A stretch of DNA of 64,000 nucleotides from Marisa cornuarietis (taxonomy: Eukaryota; Mollusca; Gastropoda; Architaenioglossa; Ampullariidae), in NCBI GenBank assembly GCA_004794655.1, contig SMMW01000557.1:124001-188000 (forward strand), read 5' to 3'. Below the pieces are notes generated by a model. The model was not told where the DNA came from. It made no database searches and saw only the letters and a program-made list of their open reading frames with translations. The translations under genes were made by a program, and so were the position numbers. Below, piece by piece: positions 13,994 through 27,500 of the stretch. How positions within the stretch are numbered: position 1 is the first letter of the stretch; the number at the start of each line of letters is the position of its first letter.

Positions 13994-16900
13994 TTTACTC
14001 ACTGTAACTATTACTTTAAAAAATCTGCATGTTCTCTAATACGAAATAAACTGTTTAAAAATTATTAATTTACCCTGTTTAATATTAAAACTGCTATTAC
14101 ACATGCAGCAAAACTTATTTTCGTAAAATGTTGACGTTAGAATCAAATCTGGAGGTACCCAGATTAGGGTACCCAGTGACCTCAATATCTACATTATTTC
14201 CCACAACAAACTGAAGCTGAAAGTTATGGCACCTTCCCTTCACCCAGTTAAAGAGCCGCCATTTTTGGAACAATAAAACCAAGAAGGCTAATCTTTTCGA
14301 GCTGTGGAAAGCATAGAACATGTCAAAATTAGATTTCTAACAATCTTATAGTTCCCTCAGAGATTATAACGTATATCAAATTAAAGGTTGAAAGTTCACA
14401 TGTCTCGTGAAGGTCTACAACAGCTCGAAGTACTGAAATAAAACATGTTCATGTCGGGTACGTGTATGTAAGACAATCTATTCTAAGAAACAGTGACGTA
14501 GAAGATTACCGAAGAAACGGTGAGGGGAGAACTTCAACAAGGGTTTAGCACCAACTTTTGTTGGAAGGAATTCATAGTGCCCCAAGTGACAAGTGTACGG
14601 CTTACCTATTGGTTCTTTGGGTGACAAGCCTTGATCGGAGATCCAAGTGTAGCCAAGTCATTTATCCACTTTTGCGTCGGTTCGAGAAGCACAACAACAG
14701 GCTTCGATGCCACTGTTGCTACAAACCTGAGAATGTCGGTTATCGTTCTTCGAACTGCCAGTATTTCAAGCCCCTCCGGGGATGACGTTTTAAATGTTTC
14801 ACTGGGAACTGTCACTGCCTTTTTATCTACACCATTACAGGATCGTGCATGATAACGAACATACAATGTTCCATACTTCCATTATCTTCTTTGTGGGGTG
14901 GGGGGGGGGGCTACAGGTTGGGGCTGATAGCTGGAAGTCTAGCAACCAGTCGGACTAGGTTGACGAACACACGTGCTTCCAGCTGGTGACAATCGCACCT
15001 TTGAGTCACTGCCCTGATCTCAGAATGCTTTCGAAGCAAGCTTCTCACTCACCTTAGTAGAAACCGCACATAATTTCGAAGAAATATTTCGAAGTCCTAG
15101 TACACGCGAGTAACAGCTGAACTAATGTAGTGTAGTATTTAAGCTCCAAAATATATCGCGCTTGGCACTAAGCATATTGTGAACACATGTTAACTCCTTT
15201 TGGCGACAGACGGCAAATCAAGCCATGAGTATTTTCCCTCCCCCTTCCCCTCCCCCTACTAAATACTTCACACTGTCAAGTTTGGGGGAGCGCAGTAGGA
15301 TCTGTCCAGTCTGAAGCTTTCACGTGTTTTTAATCCTATGCATTTTACTTGCATTCTAGCTATGATTACCTTAAGATTACCTCATCGAGTCTATTATAAG
15401 ACAAATATAAACGATCAGCACGCACTTCTATTCCTAAGTTTCCCTGGAAGTAAAAATACTTACTCCTCTTGCTGTGGACGACAGGCTGGCCGTGGTCGTG
15501 GAAAGTCAGTCGCCACCCGAACAGGGCCCACGACAACAGCTGCAAAGGTCAGGGTTGGGCAGGGGACGCAGCTGCAGAGACGAAAGGCGATGTAGACTGT
15601 AGATTGGTGCACGATAATCAATCTGCTTCCCACACGGACCTTGTGTGTAGACAGCCAGCTATTGGGTCATCCTTAAGATTCAGTGTCTATAGGAGTTGCT
15701 TTTAAAAGCAAAACGCACGCACATGCTGACAAAGACTGGCGTGAAAACACACACACACTCACCAGTAGTCTTTCCACCCACTCCCCTGTCTTCTCCGTCC
15801 GCTCTAACGCCTGAAACACACGCACGCGTACACAATCGCACCTGCGCGGAGGACCTTAGTCATTGCGTCAGTGTCGCAGCGCGGGTCATAGTCACGTTCG
15901 ACGAAGTCACCTGTCGTTCATGACGTCACGTTTTGACAGCCCACCCGGCAGTCGAGTCGATAAGTTGCTAGCACTTTCACCACTGCGCCCACGTTGCACG
16001 ACTTTGACACTGAACTACCAAGAGTTTTTTTAAACCCTCGCGCTGTTTTTTTTTTTTTTTTTTTTGCAGATAAGACAAATTCTTTATTTTAAAAAAATAA
16101 TGGTGATGTTCGTGAGGGTTGAGGTTCTGTATAAAACCTCTGGAAAAACCACCGTTTGTCCGATCCTCTCCTAATTCTTTTTGTTTACTGGAACGTTGTA
16201 GGCTGTTTCGATGGTGAATGTTGCTCCCTAAACATGTTTCTTTCTGATCTACATTTCTGTGTTCTAAATGTCATCGGCGGCTCCAACTGAAAGAGAAAAA
16301 AAACTCACCTATTACGCAGAACCAGTTACAACATACCTCTACCATGCCGAGCAAATTTTGCCAATGTAATTTCAGAGCGCACCCCTGCAAGAAGCAAAGA
16401 GACAGTGATGGAGAGGAACAAGAGAGCAAGCTAGTCGAATGGCGGGTTCACTGGAAACGTTGTGTCCGAGTTACCAACCAAGCACGAGCTGTCAACCTGT
16501 CCAGTTAGGGAAGGGACATCAAGAGTACAAGTGTTTCATTGTTTTGTTACACTGACGCCACAAACAACTCAAAAGAAGCGATAGATCAAAAGTTGATAAA
16601 ACACTGAAAGAGCGGCAGACAATAACCCGAGCAAAACAAAACATAGCAAAAAAAAAATGTCCGTTGACAATGTAATCTGCTTCAGCGTCATACGCGTAAC
16701 TGTTTACGAACTAGCCTGTTGCTGCAAAGTTCTCCTGTTCCTACCCACATGTGCCGCAAAAATCTCACTCGTGCGCAGAAACCAGGTGCAAGGTCACTCG
16801 CGTGTCACTGCCGAATTGAGACAAGGAGAGCGATTTGGTTCTTCGGAAAATCTTTATTTTTCATCATCATAACAGGTCTGTTGAGAAAGAGAAACCCCGT

Positions 16901-17135
16901 TATGGTATAGAAGCCTCTACCCTAAAATGTCCGAATTGTTCAGAAGAAGGGCCGCTTCTCTTGTGACTGTGACATTAGCAGCGTACGTTTTGTATGTACT
17001 GTTGGCAGCCGAAGATTTGTTGTCATGTTGTTAGGCGTGATGAATTTTAGGTACTAAATTTTTTCTTTTCTTAGACACCTTCATACCCGCTTACAGCATA
17101 TCTTATTGCTTCACCTAGCACTCTGGTGTCACGTG

Positions 17136-17286
17136 CAGTGGCGTAGGAAGATGCTTGGTTTGGGGGGGGGGGGCAAGCTCCATGCTGACAATGAACGACG
17201 TTCACATTCTTGCCTTCCCGGCATTTTATTTGGGGGGGGGAAGATGCCCCCCCTTGTCCCCCCCCCACCCGGTTCCTACGCCACTG
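17136..17286. mobile_element. Short MITE with CAGTGGCGTAGGAA termini
   Basis: Perfect 14-bp inverted repeats (17136-17149 and 17273-17286) around long G/C runs, flanked by the direct repeat ACGTG on each side (17131-17135, 17287-17291). The CAGTGGCGTA terminus resembles hAT elements, but only 5 bp of flank repeat is visible, so the superfamily is left open. Confidence 0.75.
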
Positions 17287-18027
17287 ACGTGTGGATCACG
17301 CATGATTCGAGGTTTTGGATGTATATGCACACAGAGATGAACCATCAGATTACAAAAGCTATTTGGATCTATTTGCATTAGCTGAGAAATAATTCTTAGG
17401 TCGTCTGCATCGAGCAACAGCACATCCGTTTCCCATATGCCTGCGCTTTCGACGATTGACATTTTCTGCTCCGACTTTGTCAGCCACACTTTGCTTCATC
17501 TTGTTTTGCTCAGCAATGCTTCGGGTTCAAAGGGCAAAGACACTAGACTGACATCCCTCACTTCAATAATCGCGGCTTTCGAACAGGCGGGCCAAAGCAT
17601 CTTTATTAAATTTATCGACAACCTTTTTTTTTCTTATTGTTGTTTCTGCGATTTCGAGGCCCTAATTAGTACTATGAAAGGAGCCTTTGGAGCATGATAA
17701 GCTTCGGACTTATGCACGCTGGCTGTACTATAAAACCCTAATCAAACAATCTACCGTCAGAGATTTATTGTATCTGAGAATTAAACCTAGTGTACCAGTC
17801 AAGCCCTCTTATGACCATCAGCTGCAGCCTTTATTACCTGTGACACCAGATTCTTCTAAAAAAATATTGCACAGTCTGTTACCAAGCTATGTTCGTACCT
17901 TTACGAGGGCCTAACAGTTAAACAAAAGTCTTGATGAGTTGACCAGGTCGAAACACTTGGTTCCCCCGATATCCACACTGCTATATGGGTACCGCTCAAT
18001 CTGTCGTAACGGGAAAACGTACGATTG

Positions 18028-18057
18028 AACAAACAAACAAACAAACAAACAAACAAA
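18028..18057. repeat. (AAAC)n microsatellite
   Basis: Seven AAAC units. Confidence 0.9.
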
Positions 18058-18457
18058 AATAAGGAAAGAATCTAGCTGAGCACCTCTCTACCAGACATAA
18101 ACGGGTGTCCCCTACCCGCACCACGGGTCTCAGCTACAAAGGTAATAGAATGGAGAAGGAAGGAGAACAGATAAGCATGGATAAGTCCCAAATAACAAGC
18201 TGTTACAACAATACTTTGAACATTATTGTACTGAGTACTATCAATTAGACGCAATCATCACAGCATTGCCCTTAGCCTAACCATTAAGCCATACTATCGG
18301 AAGCCGACAGCCTCTCTATAGCACGCCCGTCTGATACTTTCTCGGCCCCACTCATTCTTTCCGCTCTCCATTTTCTTCGTCACTAATGTAGTTCATCATG
18401 CAGACATTATATGTCATAGTTATAGTCACGTTGGAGCATTCAGCAAGAAGACGATCG

Positions 18458-18458
<1 letters not shown>

Positions 18459-18510
<52 letters not shown>

Positions 18511-18522
18511 CGCGCGCGCGCT
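18459..18522. repeat. (GT)n(GC)n microsatellite
   Basis: About 25 GT units followed by ACGCGCGCGCGCGC, an alternating purine-pyrimidine tract able to form Z-DNA. Confidence 0.95.
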
Positions 18523-20547
18523 GTTATACCAAAAATTAAGAACAAATTTGATATAGGAGAGCCAGCAGGTCATGCTACATTCAACCAATGTGGCAAACGA
18601 AAAGCTTCAAATTTAGTCCAGCGACTTTACAACGCCCGGGCCTAAGTTTAACTTATGCAAAAATAAAAAAGTAATAAAAAATTCCCATCTTCCGGTGATT
18701 CATTACCTGCACACTTCTCCACGTCCTCCTCCCCTCCACCAAGTTACTCAATTTCTCTGTTCAGTGAGCTCGTCCCCGATACCTCTGTCAAAGCACTTTA
18801 TGTTTATACCTTAATTTTTCAGTTACAGACAAATCATACGTTGGACTGCTCTTAATCAACGTGCAGTCACGAAGAAGTTCGAAAAATACATCAGAGTGCT
18901 CCCTAACGGCGAGAATAAATATTCTCGTCACACCTTCATGCAAAATAAATCCTTCCTGTGATAGCAACGAATTTTCTTTGTAATGCCCCCCACAACAGCT
19001 TCTATGCACTTCATTTTCGACAAGACTAGATGGCTTTGTAATATTCCCCCACCAACGCCCTCCGAAAGCAAGTTGATATAGTAAACATTTACCCTGGACA
19101 GGAAAGATCCCCCGACCAAGTCCGTAGCCCCGCGTCTTGATTAGAAGGCTTTTACAAGCGAAAGCTGCTTCACACTTCCTTGGTACAAAAATGGTGGCAC
19201 GGACAATGTTAGAGATATTCACATTAGTAAACAGCTCCATGCATTAGTAAACAGCCCCTTCCCTTATCGAGTGCCATTCCCTCCTGTTTTATTGTTCGCC
19301 TCGGGAGGAAAAGACGTAGTTCACCCGCCGGCTGACGAAACACGTGTGACACCTCGTGTCAGCGATCTCTTTGATCGGGGACAGCAATAACTTTTACGCG
19401 TCACTTGTTTTAATAACTGTTTTTCAATTTGAGCAAGAGCAGCAGGTGAAACCATGGATGGGACTTTGTACATTTGTACCCTTGTGCATCTGGAAATTTG
19501 TACCCTTGCATTTGTGATGGTGAAAATATGGCGACCTTTTTACCTCTGCTGTGGAATCTTTCAAACCTCTTAGTATATCAATCTTCTAAAATAGCTGCTG
19601 AGAATGAAATGTGTGTACATTAGTGACGGCCTACAGGAGTTAGATATAAATAGTTATGTCTCTATTTTTAAGAGCGTTGTTTTTTCCAGTTTTTGGTTTA
19701 ACGATTCTGGCATTTATTGTCGGTTAGACGGAGGGTGTTTTGTTGTTTTTGGTTCTCTTTTCCTCTCTCTTCTGTTTTCATTCGGTTCTCCGTTTTTCTC
19801 ATTTAGTGACCTCTCCTTATGAACGACTTCTGTAGTCTTGTAGCAGTTGTCAGTCCTCACGCCAACATCAAAGGGCTTCTGTGCTCCTGGCAACTTGCTC
19901 TACATCCACTATGCTGCTGACTCAGATAACGCGATTCAGAAAGTCTGTTGGCGCGAGATAGTAGACCACCGGTGCGTACATGCTCACATGCTCCCTGGAC
20001 AATCGAAAATGTCACGTGACAATGATCGCTTTCTCTGGATTCACCATCTGGTTTTGCAGGAAACAGCCGAGAAGCGCCTCGGGGACAAAGGCAGCTACTG
20101 AGCATGTGCGCCGCTGGAGCAGGTCGTGACAACCGGTAGCTGCGCACTGCGATGTGCAAACTAACTGCATCAAGGGAACGTCCTTTTTTTTTTAACCACC
20201 CTTCTACATGCGCCACATGCATAGTGAGGCCTGCTGACATTCACAAGCTGTAGCAGCTACATCCCTGTCAATACACCGTAGGCAAAGTTTATTAGAAGCT
20301 CCTGATCTTTTTCGTTATTTTGGGCCTGGTAATATATACATATATTTCAGTGTGCTTGGTGGTGGTGGCGAACTTCGATAAGGGAAAGAGATACCGACCG
20401 TTCTGGAAAAAAAAGTTGGTCAGTTTGGCCTACCTGAGCGTAAGGTTGCTGGGCGTGTGCCTGGTCACCTTGCAAATGTCTGTCGTCAAGATTGCAGACA
20501 TATTCCTTTTACCTTCTCTTCCCCTTCCTTCTCTCTTTCTTTCACTC

Positions 20548-20550
<3 letters not shown>

Positions 20551-20600
<50 letters not shown>
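20551..20600. repeat. (CT)n(CA)n microsatellite
   Basis: About 20 CT units followed by six CA units. Confidence 0.93.
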
Positions 20601-20601
<1 letters not shown>

Positions 20602-22084
20602 TTTTTCTGCACAGCTTATAGCGTGCAAGGTTCATCGTATCTTGAACTTTTCGCGCTTCACCTTTTGTTTACAGCAAGACATTAGCCGAGACAGGTTGAT
20701 GGGAGAATCCATGAGCATTTTGTTCTTGAAGATACAGGGCCTTTTGTTTGTACTCCATGAAAATATCTCAACCTGCTCCAGCCTGCCAGCTTTCTCACAG
20801 AAACGATCGTAAAGACAAACGGGTGCAACGTGCAACCTATAAAGTCAAGAAGTCAGAGGCACATTTGACGACAGCTAACTCGCAACACACACAGTAGGTG
20901 GAGAGATGAAAAATAAAAGCAAAAACGTCTTCATGACTGATGGTCTCCAAATACCGCCATCCAGCCCAGTGAACTAGCTAATGGACTGTTCAGTGCGCTG
21001 GTGGCCTGCAAACGACAAGAGTGGCATTTCCGATGATTGCTGTTCGTTTGGGTAAACTACTAAAACATACTGCAAAATGGCCCTATTGGCATTTCAGCTC
21101 ACGAATCCCAGCGCCTTAATCTACGCATTTGGACAACACCAGCAGGTGGTTGCGCTGGGTCCGACGTTACGAAACGCGAGGCAGCGCCAGCGGGGACCAG
21201 GATGAACCGAGTAGTGGTTACCGGAGACACGGGTGCTTCCATGCTGGCTTCTGGGCGTGCATGCCTGAGGATGCACGACTTTTGGGGCCGCGTGCATGGC
21301 ATGACCTGCAGCTGGGGCTGGGCACGGCGCCTGGCGCGCCCCGCCATTGCGGGACAGGTTACACAAGCAGACCCACGTGCGAGAGGGGCCTGGTGGGAGC
21401 GTCGGGCGAACGTTGACAGATGCCGGCGGACCGGTAGCGGTGATACTACCTGTCACTATAATCAGATCCCCGTTGATGCAGCTGTGCGTTCAGGAGCAAA
21501 AAGTAAATTTCTGCTTATTTCCTTCGCTTGCTTATTTCCTTCGCTTGCCTCTTCCCCCATCTCTCTCTCTCTCTCTGTGTATGCGTGCGTGCGTGTGTTT
21601 TTGTGGACGCGCGCAGTGCATGTACATGTGTGTTGATGTATGTTGGGAAGAGGGCATGCACACCTTGTAGTTAATCGCAGGTGCGTTCGAAGCCGTCAGA
21701 TACCGGAAAAAGTGCAATCTAGTTCAGTTGTTCCCGTCTTGCTGACACGGCGTTAAATAAAACCAACCAATGACATTTACCAGTTATTATCACTAAACAC
21801 GATATCCTATATATATAAACCAGTGCCACACTACCGTTTTTTTTCACGTGCAGCAAGGCACTGTTGGGCTGTGTGAATGTTGTTTTGTCTGCCCCCGGCA
21901 TCCTTCTAAAGCTCAGTCAACAATTTGTCAAGCAGCTGCGTCAATGCGCTCAAGGACCTCAGCTCGCGCCAGTTTATTTCGCTTGTCCGTAATAAACGTT
22001 CAAAAGAAAAGTGAATCTCGAAACTGTGCAAGACTGTTGTAGCTCCTCATCCCTACCCTATCCGGTAAGAGTCATTACGTCTGG

Positions 22085-22250
22085 TGTAAAGGACACTGCG
22101 GATATGACGTAATAATACGTCACGTGACCGGCTTTACCTGTTTAAAAAAAAAACCGCTCAGCTGGGAACGCCACCTTTTCCCTGTCAATATTTTACATGT
22201 TTTACATGTTTCCCATGCTTCGCTGACCGTCATACCAGGCAGTCCTAAAA
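22085..22250. repeat. Dispersed repeat, copy 1 (partner 40755-40890)
   Basis: Shares with the partner AATAATACGTCAC, an A-run, AACCGCT(C/A)G, CTGGGAA, TGTCGATATTT/TGTCAATATTT, and the stretch around GCTGACCGTCA followed by CAGGCAGTC. Same orientation, no coding potential, class unknown. It contains a CRE-like ACGTCA. Confidence 0.65.
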
Positions 22251-22616
22251 AGGGAAACAAGTCCTAAAGATAGTCAAGAAAAAAAATCTCCAAATGGTGC
22301 TATAAACGACAAAAGAAGCAACGTCTTAAAGATGATGCCAAAAGGACAAAAAAGTAGGGGAAACCGTAAGTAAAGATTATGCCAAAAAAATGGTCCCTTT
22401 AATGCACAACAGCATAAGCCGTGAAAGATAGCATAGAAAATTATTCCTTCGACGCTGCAGCTTCCTTTATTCGGGCTTCGTTCGTTTACATCGACTTCGA
22501 CATCGCTTACTTGATCCATACATTTTTTTCCCCCTTTTTTATGTTGTGTCTATTTCTCTATCCTTCTCTTTCTCCCTCTCTCAGTGTACGTGAAGCAGCG
22601 CTGTTAAACATGTGAT

Positions 22617-22622
22617 TTTATT
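22617..22622 (-). promoter_or_regulatory. Candidate polyadenylation signal of innexin B
   Basis: AATAAA on the minus strand, about 325 bases after the stop codon; it is the first exact match downstream. A second one lies at 22471-22466. Position is the only support. Confidence 0.4.
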
Positions 22623-22946
22623 ACCTTGCCAAGTACGTTGAGCATATCTATATGAAAGAAACTGAAGATGAGGCAAAATTGTTGTGGCAGCTGTGTAAGC
22701 TAACATACATAATATAGCATTTCATACACTTACTTGACTGTAGACATAAATGTAAAAATATAATTTGGTCTGAAAAAATACAAAACAGAACAAAAAATAA
22801 TAATAATAAAAACAGTGACCAAAGTTTTATAAAAGGGACATCATTGTAAGTTGCAGTCTTACAGTTTGTTTCATCGTGCTATTTCGAAGAGCTTCTAACA
22901 TACATCCCAGATGACACGGTGACAACGACATCACTGCAGTTGTCGG

Positions 22947-23155
22947 TCACACCAACACCTCGTCGGCGGAGGCGCCATTTCTAACGAGCGGCTTGGCCTT
23001 GTAGAGGCGCCAAAGCTGCAGCAGCAGGTCTGTGATGACCACGTTGTTGGAGTTTTTGGCGATGACGCGCAGAACAAAGATGCCATCATCTCTCAGATAG
23101 TGGTCTGCAAATCTGGTGGCCAGGCGCCGCTCTTCTTCTCCTCCACCCAGCTCCC
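22947..23155 (-). CDS. Innexin B exon 6 (C-terminal tail and stop)
   Basis: 209 coding bases after the acceptor AG at 23157-23156. It encodes [26 protein letters not shown] and a short tail ending ADEVLV. The split Gly codon (G|GG) makes the join colinear with gene A (LRILDELRGEDDKKLA). The intron end is pyrimidine-poor because a minisatellite abuts it. Confidence 0.88.
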
Positions 23156-24478
23156 CTGACGCCTACAACATACAGCTGTCTAGTTCTAATGTCTGTACCA
23201 TACAGCTGTCTAATTCTGGTATCTGTAACATACAGCTGTCCAGTTCTAATGTCTTTAACATACAGCTGTCTAGTTCTAATGTCTGTAACGTACGGCTGAC
23301 TTTCGGATGATCAGATAAATGTGTGAAGTCATGATCTAAGGCAGTGTTGTTACAAGATGATTTACTCTTATTCCACATCCAACTCCATTCCCCTCTTTTC
23401 ACACACACTCTCCTTTACTGTCATTGTTTTCACCTGCAGGAAAACCAAACACCATGGAATTCATTCTCTGCACAACTTTCCAGTTTGTTTCTTTGTTTTT
23501 AAATAGTAAAAAAGCTAACCGTGTGCTCAATGATGGCCGATTTTATCCTGAAGATAAGCTACTGCATTCATCTTCCTATTCTTATTTCACCGTTTCCTAA
23601 CTGCTTGTTTAAACGACTACAGTATTCAAGTGTTTCTCCTTACTAGTAAGCAGTTTGATTATTAATGCATTATATATTTACTAATGCATTACATGTTTAC
23701 TATTTGCTCATGTATTTAATGCACCAAACTATCCATTAATGTACTACGCCTTAGGCGTCTGACAAGGGCGACAGATTAGATGACGGATTTGACTGATAAA
23801 CAAGACTGGGTAGAGGGAATGATTTATCTCACTGACTGGAAAGACTGATTAGAAGGACTGACAGTTTATTAAAGAAAATTACTTACAACAACCCTAAGAA
23901 GACAATTTGCGACACCTCGTTAACAAGAAATTTCATTATCACAACGCAACGACAGGATCTCGCCTCCTGACTCCTGTCTTCCCACATTCTCATCCTCCCT
24001 TTACCGAATACCTTGAGGATTTTCTGGACGTATTGTGCACGATTGTCTCGCAGTAAGGCCCTGATTAGCCAGAACAAGAAGCTGGACAAGGTCACGATGG
24101 CAACCATGACGAACCAGAACCACAGGAAGCTGAAGATCTGCTCGTTGAAGAGGTTGATGGGCAACGCACACTGGAAGGTCCAGGGTTGTGAGTTATGCAG
24201 CTGCCTGATCTTGAGGTCACACATCGTCACCTGCAGACACCACAGACAACCACAGAGTGACCTACTTTGTGTTTAGGCTCCATGTCGCTGGTTGCTCACC
24301 TGCTTCGCGTTAGGGACAAAAGTTCGGCATTTCAATGATCCCGTAAACACAGGTCCCCGTATGCACAGCGCGGAAACTTTCTCTTTCTCTCTCTCTTACA
24401 CACACACAAACACACACACACACGCGCGCACACACACACGCACGCATGCACGCACACACACGCACGCATGCACGCACG

Positions 24479-24519
<41 letters not shown>

Positions 24520-27500
24520 ATGTCCCTACTACTGAGTAATCTTAGTCCATAGGTAAGGACCATAGATGTTCCACCCTGGCAGATACCGTAACTGTCCCCG
24601 TTCTCCCTCCGGTCCCTCACCGCGGCCCAAGAAGACAAGCCATCTTTCTGGTTACCTTAGGAAAGTACGGTGACTCCGCCCAGGTGCGCGTGTGATAGAG
24701 GCCGGAAAGCAGCTGAAAGCCGAACAGCGAGTACCAGTTGCCCATGAAGCTGTTAAGGATGAAGAACTGGCTGATAACGTTGATGCAGTAAAGCAGTTTG
24801 ATGAAAATGTACAGCCCCGACAGGTAGGATCCGTGCCGTTTGCCAAAGCAGAAGAAGAACACTTTGGAGATCTGTCACCGATTTGAAGATTTGAGATAGT
24901 TAAAATGAGCCTAGCACATTGCAAGTATATATAAACAAGAGACACGCCATTTAGAGATCTGTAAGCAAGCGATTCCTGTTATGAGTTCCTGTCAGCATCA
25001 GCGGTTTAGTCAAACCTAACGTCGCAAATTGCTTAACAGAAGAAACAGCCTAGCGGCCTATAAAACGGCTGTGGCGACAGACAGGACAGACAGAATCAAC
25101 GCAGACAGCATACTGCCGAAGTGTCTTACATGTTCTGAATGCCTTTCACACTCCCTCCACACACATTTAAAACACAAACACACACCGTCTGCCCGTTTGA
25201 AAGATATTTACAAAAATATACAGATCAGCGTGAAGAAAGTAACGAATCTGTTGTAATTATTAACAACAAGAAGAAAAAAACAGCGGAATGGCTGTCTCCT
25301 GCTCTAACCAGAACCTCACGAGACGTGTACACACCGCACGCTTCTCTTACCTTCTGTCTGATCCGCACCATGATGTTCCACTCGTACTGGCGGTGAGCAT
25401 CCAGCCAGCGGTCCATGTAGCTGGCAATCTGTCGAACCGTCTCCGGGTACTTGCCTCCTTCCCCCAGCTGCGTCTCTAGCGTCAGGGTCACGATCTGCCA
25501 CAGGACGCACGTGCTATGAACATGACGCTCCCACTGCACGCGTCACCTGCGTGGAGGTCACAATCTAGATCCCTTTTGCCTCCTTTCCCCTCCCCCAGCG
25601 AAATAAAAAAAATACAAAAGCACACACTGAAGACCCCACTGTCTGCGCGCGCACACGCTCAAGAACATGCACTGTAGGTATAAACCCTCCCCTCTACCCC
25701 AAAACTCGCCAACCTTGCCCAGGTCAACACCCGAGGCGCCGGACAGCAGCCTCCAGATGATGCAGGGCAGTTTGAAGAGCAGCGCCATGAAGAGCAGTAT
25801 GATGGGCACCCACTGGTAGTAGCTCAGCGTCTGCTTCCTCTCATTGTCATTCGGCATCTGGTCATTGGTGGGCACGTAGTACGTATTGTGTACCCAGCAG
25901 TACGTCTTGGCGTAAGACCTGCAACGCAAACCCACACAGCACACCCGTACTGGACACGCATGGCAGCAGTTTGGGGTAAAGGGGTCATGAGAGGACCCCT
26001 ATGAATGAAGGCATAGTTTATGATTTTTTTTTTTATCCCAGACTTAGAGCAGCAACTGTTCAAAGGACAAGCGGGATGCATTTTTTTTCTAACGACTGGG
26101 TAACAGTGCAAGATACTGTCTTACTTAAAGGCCTATTCTCACGCTGCAATGTTTTCAAGGTTTGCGCGTGCAAGATTTTGCTTGCTAGGAAGCGTTGCAG
26201 CACCGTTCTACTCTCACTTAGCAAGTCCACTCGCTAGTGTCCTGCGAGGTGACGTCATCCACGTAGCGCATTGTGGGTAGTCGACAAAATGGCAATCAGA
26301 AACTTTCGGAAGCTACTGCAGCTACATTAATAATATTGTTTGATGAAGTAGGGATAGAGAGAAGAAGAAGAAAAAAGATGTGGGTGAGGGGTGGGTAGCG
26401 CGAAGGAGTCGCTTAGGTGCCTTATTTTCATTTCCTCAAAAAGAAATATCTTCGGAAGACTCGAGAGAATGCAGACGCTTTTTTCGAATGTCGTCTGCAA
26501 CGTTTGAAGAACTTTATATTTGATCGAGGCTGCCCAGAGCATGAGCAATTTCAATTCAGGCATTCTTGGCCTTATCCCGGTTGAGATACTCTGGACTGGC
26601 AGTGTCGAACAGACACAGATAGTTTTCCCACATAAAAATCATACTCGTACACCTTTCCTCTGACCACATCGCCATTTTCTAATTTGGGGGTAAAAGTGTT
26701 CAAGCATTCTGATTGGCTACAGCCATGTAATGTAGGTCAGGCTCGGCAAGAAAATAGAACCACGTCCTATCCTTGAAAACCTTGATGCAAAGCCCCCTCG
26801 GAGCCGTGTGCAAAACTCGAAAAGCTCCGAGCAGGGCCTGCAAACCCTGCAAAGTGCGGTAAATTACAGCGTTAAGGCCTATTCTCACGCTGCAATGTTT
26901 TCAGGGTTTGCACGTGCAAGATTTTGCCTGCTAGGCACCGTTCTACTCTCACGTAGCAAGGCCACTCGCTAGTGTCCTGCTAGGTGACGTCATCCGCGCA
27001 GCGCATTGTGGTTAGTCGACAAAATGGCAGACAATCAGATACTTTCGGAAGCTACTGCTGCTACGTTAATAACATTGTCTGATGAAGTAGGGAGAGAGAA
27101 AAGAAGAAAAAAAAGATGTGGGTGAGGGGTGGGTAGCGCGAAGGAGTCGCTTAGATGTCTTATTTTCATGTCCTTTAAAAGAAATATCTTCGGAAGACTC
27201 GAGAGAATGCAGACGCATTTTGCGAATGTCGTCTGCAACGTTTGAAGAACTTTTATATCTGATCGAGGCTGCCCAGAGCACGAGCAATTTCAGTTCAGGC
27301 ATTCTTGGCCTTATCTAGGTTGAGATACTCTGGACTGGCAGTGTCGAACAGTCACGGGTAGTTTTCCCACATACAAATCATACTAGTACAACTTTCCTCA
27401 GACCACACCGCCATTTCTTAATTTGGAGGTAAAAGGGAAGCGACTGTGTTCAAGCATTCCGATTGGCTACAGCCATGTAATGTAGGTCAGGCTCTGCAAG

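Larger units (their letters stand above)
5334..17130. other. No gene recognised; simple repeats only
   Basis: Long stretch without a supported exon. It holds the compound repeat at 6.0 kb, the CT/GT array at 13.9 kb, many T and C runs and several short chance frames. Between 14600 and 14866 both strands are open for 70-85 codons with no recognisable family. Confidence 0.55.
17292..22084. other. No gene recognised
   Basis: Microsatellites at 18.0, 18.5 and 20.6 kb. A GC-rich patch near 21,130-21,430 is open in several frames on both strands, with no family recognised. The 150-codon minus frame at 18788-19240 shows no known motif. Confidence 0.5.

Noticed and set aside
18788..19240. 150-codon minus-strand frame
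   Set aside because: No motif, no splice context and plausible by chance in a window of this size.
23116..23310. Repeat protein frame over the 30-bp minisatellite
   Set aside because: A 30-bp period keeps any frame open; it is intronic and antisense to innexin B.
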